Assembly (NCBI RefSeq): GCF_046237625.1
Contig: NZ_CP143545.1
Span: 868,001-932,000, forward strand
Direction of reading: 5' to 3'
Source: Paraperibacillus esterisolvens
GTDB taxonomy: Bacteria; Bacillota; Bacilli; Bacillales; DSM-1321
Length of the DNA stretch: 64,000 nt
Positions 60,212 through 64,000 of the stretch are shown one piece after another. Position numbers and translations under genes: made by a program. Position 1 is the stretch's first letter. Each line of letters starts with the position of its first letter. A model generated the notes under the pieces. It was not told the DNA's origin and did not search any database. It saw only the letters and a program-made list of their open reading frames with translations.

Positions 60212-61408
60212 ATGAAGCGGCTGCCGGCTGTTCCTGCCTTCTTAGGCGGGAAGTTTATCTCATTTTTTGGAGATCAAATCTATATGCTTGCTCTCCCGCT
60301 TTTAGTATATGAGCTCACTGCATCACCGATTGCCATGGGAATTTCAGCAGCTGCTGAAAAGCTTCCGCTTTATTTGTATCCTTTTGCCGGGGTGGCTGCA
60401 GACCGCTTTCAAAGGAAGAAAATCATCATTATGTGCGATGCAGCGCGGGCGCTGATTCTTGGCACAGTCTGTATACTATACTACACTCATATGCTGTCAT
60501 TCTGGCATATCGCTGCCGCCGCCCTGGCTTCAGGGTTGTTTTCTCAGCTGCACAACGCGGCTGGTTTTGCTGTTATTCCTTCATTAGTCAAAGACAAGAA
60601 TAAACTTCTTAAGGTAAATTCAATCGATGAAAGCCTGTTTAATGGAGCAATCCTCCTAGGCCCTGCTGCAGGCGGTATCCTGATCAGTCTATTCAGTCCG
60701 GCACTTGCCATCCTGGTCAATGCAGCAAGCTTCATCCTTTCTGCCTGGACTGTGAGCCGGATTTCGGAGGAGCAGGGAACCAGTGGAGCCAAAGGAAACG
60801 TGAATGGAAAGAGCATAATGCTGGATTTAAAGGAAGGCTTCTACTTTGTTTTAAAATCAAAGCCGCTGCTGGTAACAAATGCTGCCTTGATGATTTCTAC
60901 GTTCGGGACGACGATGTTCCTTACCCAAATGATCATCTACCTGAAAATCATTCAAATATCTGATGTTCAAATCGGTTTTATTTTGAGTGCGGGAGGAGGC
61001 GGAGCTTTAGCGGGAGCTTTCATTCCAATGCTGCTGCCTGAAAGATTCTCAAGAAAAAGAATACTGGTGATCACTCAGATTCTGGGAGGACTGTCCATCA
61101 TCTGCTTAGGGTTCTGCAGCAGCTGGCTGCTTGTTGGTACAGCTAACCTGGCTGGAGTCGCAGCAGCCTCGGTTATTAATCCAATCATTAGAACCATCCG
61201 GCAAAATTCGGCACCAACTGAACTGCTGGGAAGAGTACAGGCGATCAGCCGTTTTATGGGCTGGCTCCTCATTCCGGCGGCAGCTCTCTTATCCGGGTAT
61301 GCCGCTTCATTTTTTAATCCCGGCTCACTTATTGTCCTGGCCGGGGTCATATCCTTGTCAGCGGCGGCTGTTTACTTTCTTCCATACTTTAAACAAGTTG
61401 AATTATAA
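60212..61408 (+). CDS. MFS transporter (probable efflux)
   Basis: A 398-residue membrane protein with 12 helices. The N-half has FLGGKFISFFGDQIYMLALP and the loop 2-3 motif GVAADRFQRKKI, typical for drug:H+ antiporters of the macrolide-efflux-like group; loop 8-9 has LLPERFSRKR. It begins one base after the stop of the HTH gene, so the genes are co-translated. Substrate unknown. Confidence 0.9.
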   Translation: MKRLPAVPAFLGGKFISFFGDQIYMLALPLLVYELTASPIAMGISAAAEKLPLYLYPFAGVAADRFQRKKIIIMCDAARALILGTVCILYYTHMLSFWHIAAAALASGLFSQLHNAAGFAVIPSLVKDKNKLLKVNSIDESLFNGAILLGPAAGGILISLFSPALAILVNAASFILSAWTVSRISEEQGTSGAKGNVNGKSIMLDLKEGFYFVLKSKPLLVTNAALMISTFGTTMFLTQMIIYLKIIQISDVQIGFILSAGGGGALAGAFIPMLLPERFSRKRILVITQILGGLSIICLGFCSSWLLVGTANLAGVAAASVINPIIRTIRQNSAPTELLGRVQAISRFMGWLLIPAAALLSGYAASFFNPGSLIVLAGVISLSAAAVYFLPYFKQVEL

Positions 61409-61542
61409 GTGGAACATATATTATAGAAGAAACACGTCGAAACTTTTAGAAATCTCCCGCTCCGTCTGGGAATTTGTAACATGGAATATCACAAAGTTGT
61501 GAACGATAAAGGATAATATTCGACAATAATCCATAACTATAT

Positions 61543-61571
61543 TTTTCATATCCAGAGCTTGTTGTTATAAT
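61543..61571 (+). promoter_or_regulatory. SigA-type promoter of yisL
   Basis: TTTTCA, 17 bases, TATAAT; perfect -10. Confidence 0.7.
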
Positions 61572-61629
61572 GAAGATAAGTTGAATTTAATCAGCTCAAT
61601 ACATATACGAAAAAGGAGTCAACTTTATC

Positions 61630-61953
61630 ATGCTTACAGGCTTATACCACACACATGCTTCTTCCTGGGCAATCCTGATCATTCTGTTTTTGATCAGTTA
61701 TTTCATGAACAAGCAGAAGATATCTTTGATGCTGCAGAGGCTGTTTTACATCGTTATGGTCGGAAGCGGTGTCGGCATGCTGATCCTTGGCCATTATTCA
61801 TGGATGTTCTTTTTGAAGGGCGTACTCGCCATCATCCTGATTGGATTAATGGAGATGCTTGTAATTCGCAAAAAGAAAGAGAAAAAGCATGGAGCTTTAT
61901 GGATTCCTTTTATTATCATCCTGATTGCCATTCTGGGAATTGCATATAGTTAA
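61630..61953 (+). CDS. yisL: YisL-family (DUF1516, UPF0344) membrane protein
   Basis: A 107-residue membrane protein with four predicted helices. The opening MLTGLYHTHASSWAILIILF is characteristic of the family, which is common in Bacillus and Staphylococcus; function is unknown. AAAGGAG is 13 bases before the ATG, and a terminator follows, so it is monocistronic. Confidence 0.9.
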   Translation: MLTGLYHTHASSWAILIILFLISYFMNKQKISLMLQRLFYIVMVGSGVGMLILGHYSWMFFLKGVLAIILIGLMEMLVIRKKKEKKHGALWIPFIIILIAILGIAYS

Positions 61954-61956
61954 TCA

Positions 61957-61983
61957 ACAGCTAATTTTTTAGCTGTTTTTTTC
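61957..61983 (+). terminator. Terminator of yisL
   Basis: ACAGCTAA-N4-TTAGCTGT then a T run. Confidence 0.9.
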
Positions 61984-62037
61984 TTGCTTAGATATGACAT
62001 CTTGGCCTGTTAGCGTTATAATGTATCAGTGTGAAAA

Positions 62038-62072
62038 ATATTAAGGAAATATTAAGGAAGCATTCCTATAAT
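62038..62072 (+). promoter_or_regulatory. Repeated TTAAGG elements with a downstream TATAAT
   Basis: TTAAGG occurs at 62041 and 62052 (11-bp step), with TATAAT at 62067. It could be an activator-dependent promoter, about 170 bp upstream of the main ltaS promoter. Role uncertain. The rest of the 61984-62230 interval has no recognisable gene. Confidence 0.35.
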
Positions 62073-62230
62073 ATGCTGAGTAATTAATATCTGCGGGTTT
62101 CAAAACCTCTGCCGGATTGGTATATGAATAGCAAACCATAAGACAGATGCCAAAAAAAATCATCAATTGCTAAAGGGCTTCATAGCATAGGTTATTGTTA
62201 AGATATTGTAAAAGCCACGTAAATAAGACC

Positions 62231-62258
62231 TTGACGGAATTCAAAAAAGGGTTATAAT
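62231..62258 (+). promoter_or_regulatory. SigA-type promoter of the LTA synthase gene
   Basis: TTGACG, 16 bases, TATAAT, 60 bp upstream of the start codon. Confidence 0.8.
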
Positions 62259-62317
62259 TGTTTATTATTCCAAAAATGACCCAATTTTGTGTTCTAAAAT
62301 TAGAGAGGATGTTCTGA

Positions 62318-64000
62318 ATGGAAGGCTTAAAAAAGATAGGGAGCAAGCTTTACAGCCATAAGCTTTCTTTTTTCTATCTAGCGGTATTTCTATTTTGGAT
62401 CAAGACATATGCTGCTTACAAACAGGAATTTAACTTAGGAATCAGCAACAGTATTCAGGAATTTCTGCTGTTCATCAACCCCGTCAGTTCTGCACTGTTC
62501 TTCTTTGCATTTGCATTGCTGCGTAAGGGACGAGCAAGAAACAGGCTCCTGATCGGAATCAATTTCATTCTGTCTTTTATCTTATATGCGAACATCGCAT
62601 ATTACCGCTTCTTTAATGACTTTATTACCCTGCCGGTCTTGACGCAGACAAAAAATAACGCCGGTGATTTGGGGAACAGCATCGCTGCCCTGATTCACCC
62701 GACTGATATCCTTTATTTCCTTGACACTATTATTTTACTGCTTCTGCTGGTGTTCAAGAAGGTAAAGCCGATTACCGAAGCACGGCTGCGCGCCCGTTCA
62801 GTATTTGCTGTTTTCGCCTCGGCAGTAATCATCTTCCTTGTAAACCTGGGCCTTGCTGAGACAGACCGCCCGGAATTGTTGACAAGGACGTTCGATAGAA
62901 ACTATCTGGTAAAATATTTAGGAACGTATAACTATACTGTTTATGATATGATTCAAAGCACTAAGTCCTCTGCACAGCGTGCACTGGCTGACTCTGATCA
63001 GATTACGGAGGTTGAAAATACGGTCAAGTCGTCTTATGCTGAACCTAATAAGCAGTACTTTGGCAAGGCAAAGGATATGAACGTAATATATATTTCCCTG
63101 GAATCCCTGCAAAACTTCATTATCGACTATAAGCTTAACGGCCAGGAAGTTACTCCATTCCTGAACTCGCTGACCAAGGATAAGAATACTTTCTACTTTA
63201 ATAATTTCTTCCATCAGACTGGCCAGGGTAAAACCTCTGACGCTGAATTCATGATGGAGAACTCATTATACCCGCTGCCGCAGGGAGCTGTGTTTACAAC
63301 CAAAGCTCAAAACACCTATCAGGCACTTCCGGGAATCCTGAAGACCAAAGGCTATACATCCGCCGTATTCCACGGGAATTACAAGTCCTTCTGGAACAGG
63401 GAAGAGATGTACAAATCATTTGGTTATGATAAGTTCTTTGATGCCAACTATTACAGCATGACAGAAGAGAACACGATCAATTACGGCATGGAAGACAAAC
63501 CGTTCTTCAAGGAATCCATGCCGCTGCTTCAAAGCTTGAAACAGCCGTTTTACAGCAAGTTCATTACGCTGTCCAATCACTTCCCATTCAATATGGACGA
63601 AGAGGATGTAACTTTCCCGGCAGCACAGACGTCTGATAAGGTCGTAAATCAATACTTCCAGACTGCTCACTATATGGACCAATCCATTGAACAGTTCTTC
63701 AATGATCTTAAGACATCCGGACTGTATGACAATACGATGGTCGTAATGTATGGGGACCATTACGGTATCTCGGAAAACCATAACAAGGCCATGGCTGAGG
63801 TGCTCGGCAAGGATATCACGGATTTTGAGAATGCCCAGCTCCAGCGTGTGCCGCTATTCATCCATGTTCCCGGCGTCAAAGGGAATGTTGTTGAAAAATA
63901 CAGCGGTGATGTTGATGTCAGGCCGACCGTGATGCATCTGCTAGGATTGGAATCAAAGGATTACCTCCAATTCGGATCAGATATCCTGTCCAAAGATTTT
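62318..64000 (+). CDS. Lipoteichoic acid synthase family protein (LtaS), 3' end beyond window
   Basis: The frame is open from ATG 62318 to the end of the window (561 codons; family length is about 620-650). Five N-terminal membrane helices (about 15-175) are followed by an extracellular sulfatase-like domain: catalytic Thr306 in GQGKTSDAEF, YISLESLQNF metal ligands, FHGNYKSFWNREEMY and VVMYGDHYGIS. It polymerises glycerol phosphate from phosphatidylglycerol. Which of the Bacillus paralogues (LtaS, YfnI, YqgS, YvgJ) it is cannot be told here. GAGAGGATG lies upstream. Confidence 0.93.
   Translation, partial: MEGLKKIGSKLYSHKLSFFYLAVFLFWIKTYAAYKQEFNLGISNSIQEFLLFINPVSSALFFFAFALLRKGRARNRLLIGINFILSFILYANIAYYRFFNDFITLPVLTQTKNNAGDLGNSIAALIHPTDILYFLDTIILLLLLVFKKVKPITEARLRARSVFAVFASAVIIFLVNLGLAETDRPELLTRTFDRNYLVKYLGTYNYTVYDMIQSTKSSAQRALADSDQITEVENTVKSSYAEPNKQYFGKAKDMNVIYISLESLQNFIIDYKLNGQEVTPFLNSLTKDKNTFYFNNFFHQTGQGKTSDAEFMMENSLYPLPQGAVFTTKAQNTYQALPGILKTKGYTSAVFHGNYKSFWNREEMYKSFGYDKFFDANYYSMTEENTINYGMEDKPFFKESMPLLQSLKQPFYSKFITLSNHFPFNMDEEDVTFPAAQTSDKVVNQYFQTAHYMDQSIEQFFNDLKTSGLYDNTMVVMYGDHYGISENHNKAMAEVLGKDITDFENAQLQRVPLFIHVPGVKGNVVEKYSGDVDVRPTVMHLLGLESKDYLQFGSDILSKDF

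Noticed and set aside
61581..61949. 122-codon ORF overlapping yisL
   Set aside because: It is in another frame over yisL, which has the family-typical sequence, ribosome binding site and promoter.

Overview
The window looks like chromosomal DNA from a Bacillaceae species (low-to-moderate GC Firmicute, Bacillus/Mesobacillus/Cytobacillus-like). Evidence: AGGAGG-type ribosome binding sites, GTG and TTG starts, U-tailed hairpin terminators, sporulation genes (spoVR with a SigE-like promoter, ytaF), a SigB-like promoter, and a gene order that partly follows the 85-95 degree region of Bacillus subtilis (yhcT-yhcU-yhcX, pgcA, yhdB, spoVR, a LytE-like hydrolase, phoA). No rRNA, tRNA, CRISPR array or intact insertion sequence was seen.

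Layout. 0-3.9 kb: an ABC-F ATPase gene broken by one amber codon, a PAS histidine kinase and a YhfK-like oxidoreductase. 3.9-10 kb: an unusual cluster with an ATP-grasp ligase, two large paralogous proteins whose C-termini carry a papain-like Gln/Cys/His/Asn signature, and a divergent GNAT acetyltransferase. This is the best candidate for an undescribed system. 10-20 kb: mostly conserved Bacillus core genes, including a thioredoxin-like/BdbC pair, the YhcX GNAT-nitrilase fusion, PgcA, YhdB, SpoVR and an NlpC/P60 hydrolase, plus an ABC-transporter remnant. 20-48 kb: a long block absent between spoVR and phoA in B. subtilis, rich in metal, oxyanion and redox genes. It holds two adjacent ars modules (ArsR plus ArsP-like permease plus small Cys proteins; ArsR-ArsB-ArsC), a solitary glgC, a MATE pump, YtaF, an intracellular alpha-amylase, FeoA with a split FeoB, a CtaG-like protein, an orphan ModA, bdbDC beside a BlaI/M56 regulatory pair, a CDF exporter, a decayed ynfA, a TrxB-like reductase, a HesB-like gene with an in-frame UGA where Cys is expected, and a copper set (YdhK/CopL-like lipoprotein, four-helix Cys-rich protein, CsoR, CopZ, CopA). 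48-64 kb: PhoA behind a Pho box, two lipoproteins, two paralogous coiled-coil M23 hydrolases around a SEDS protein, ChrA, three tandem KGG-repeat stress proteins, a zincin, an HTH regulator with an MFS exporter, YisL, and the first 561 codons of an LTA synthase that runs off the end.

How the parts work together. Several regulatory circuits can be read directly: an 8-6-8 palindrome occurs three times around the first ars module, BlaI-type palindromes lie on the promoters of both blaI-M56 and bdbDC, matching CsoR-type operators precede csoR and copA, and TTWACA-like direct repeats precede phoA. Decayed genes (ABC-F, ABC fragment, ynfA, two unidentified remnants) and two intergenic repeat families show that the accessory block has been rearranged. 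All functions are predicted from sequence recognition alone; no database search was run.
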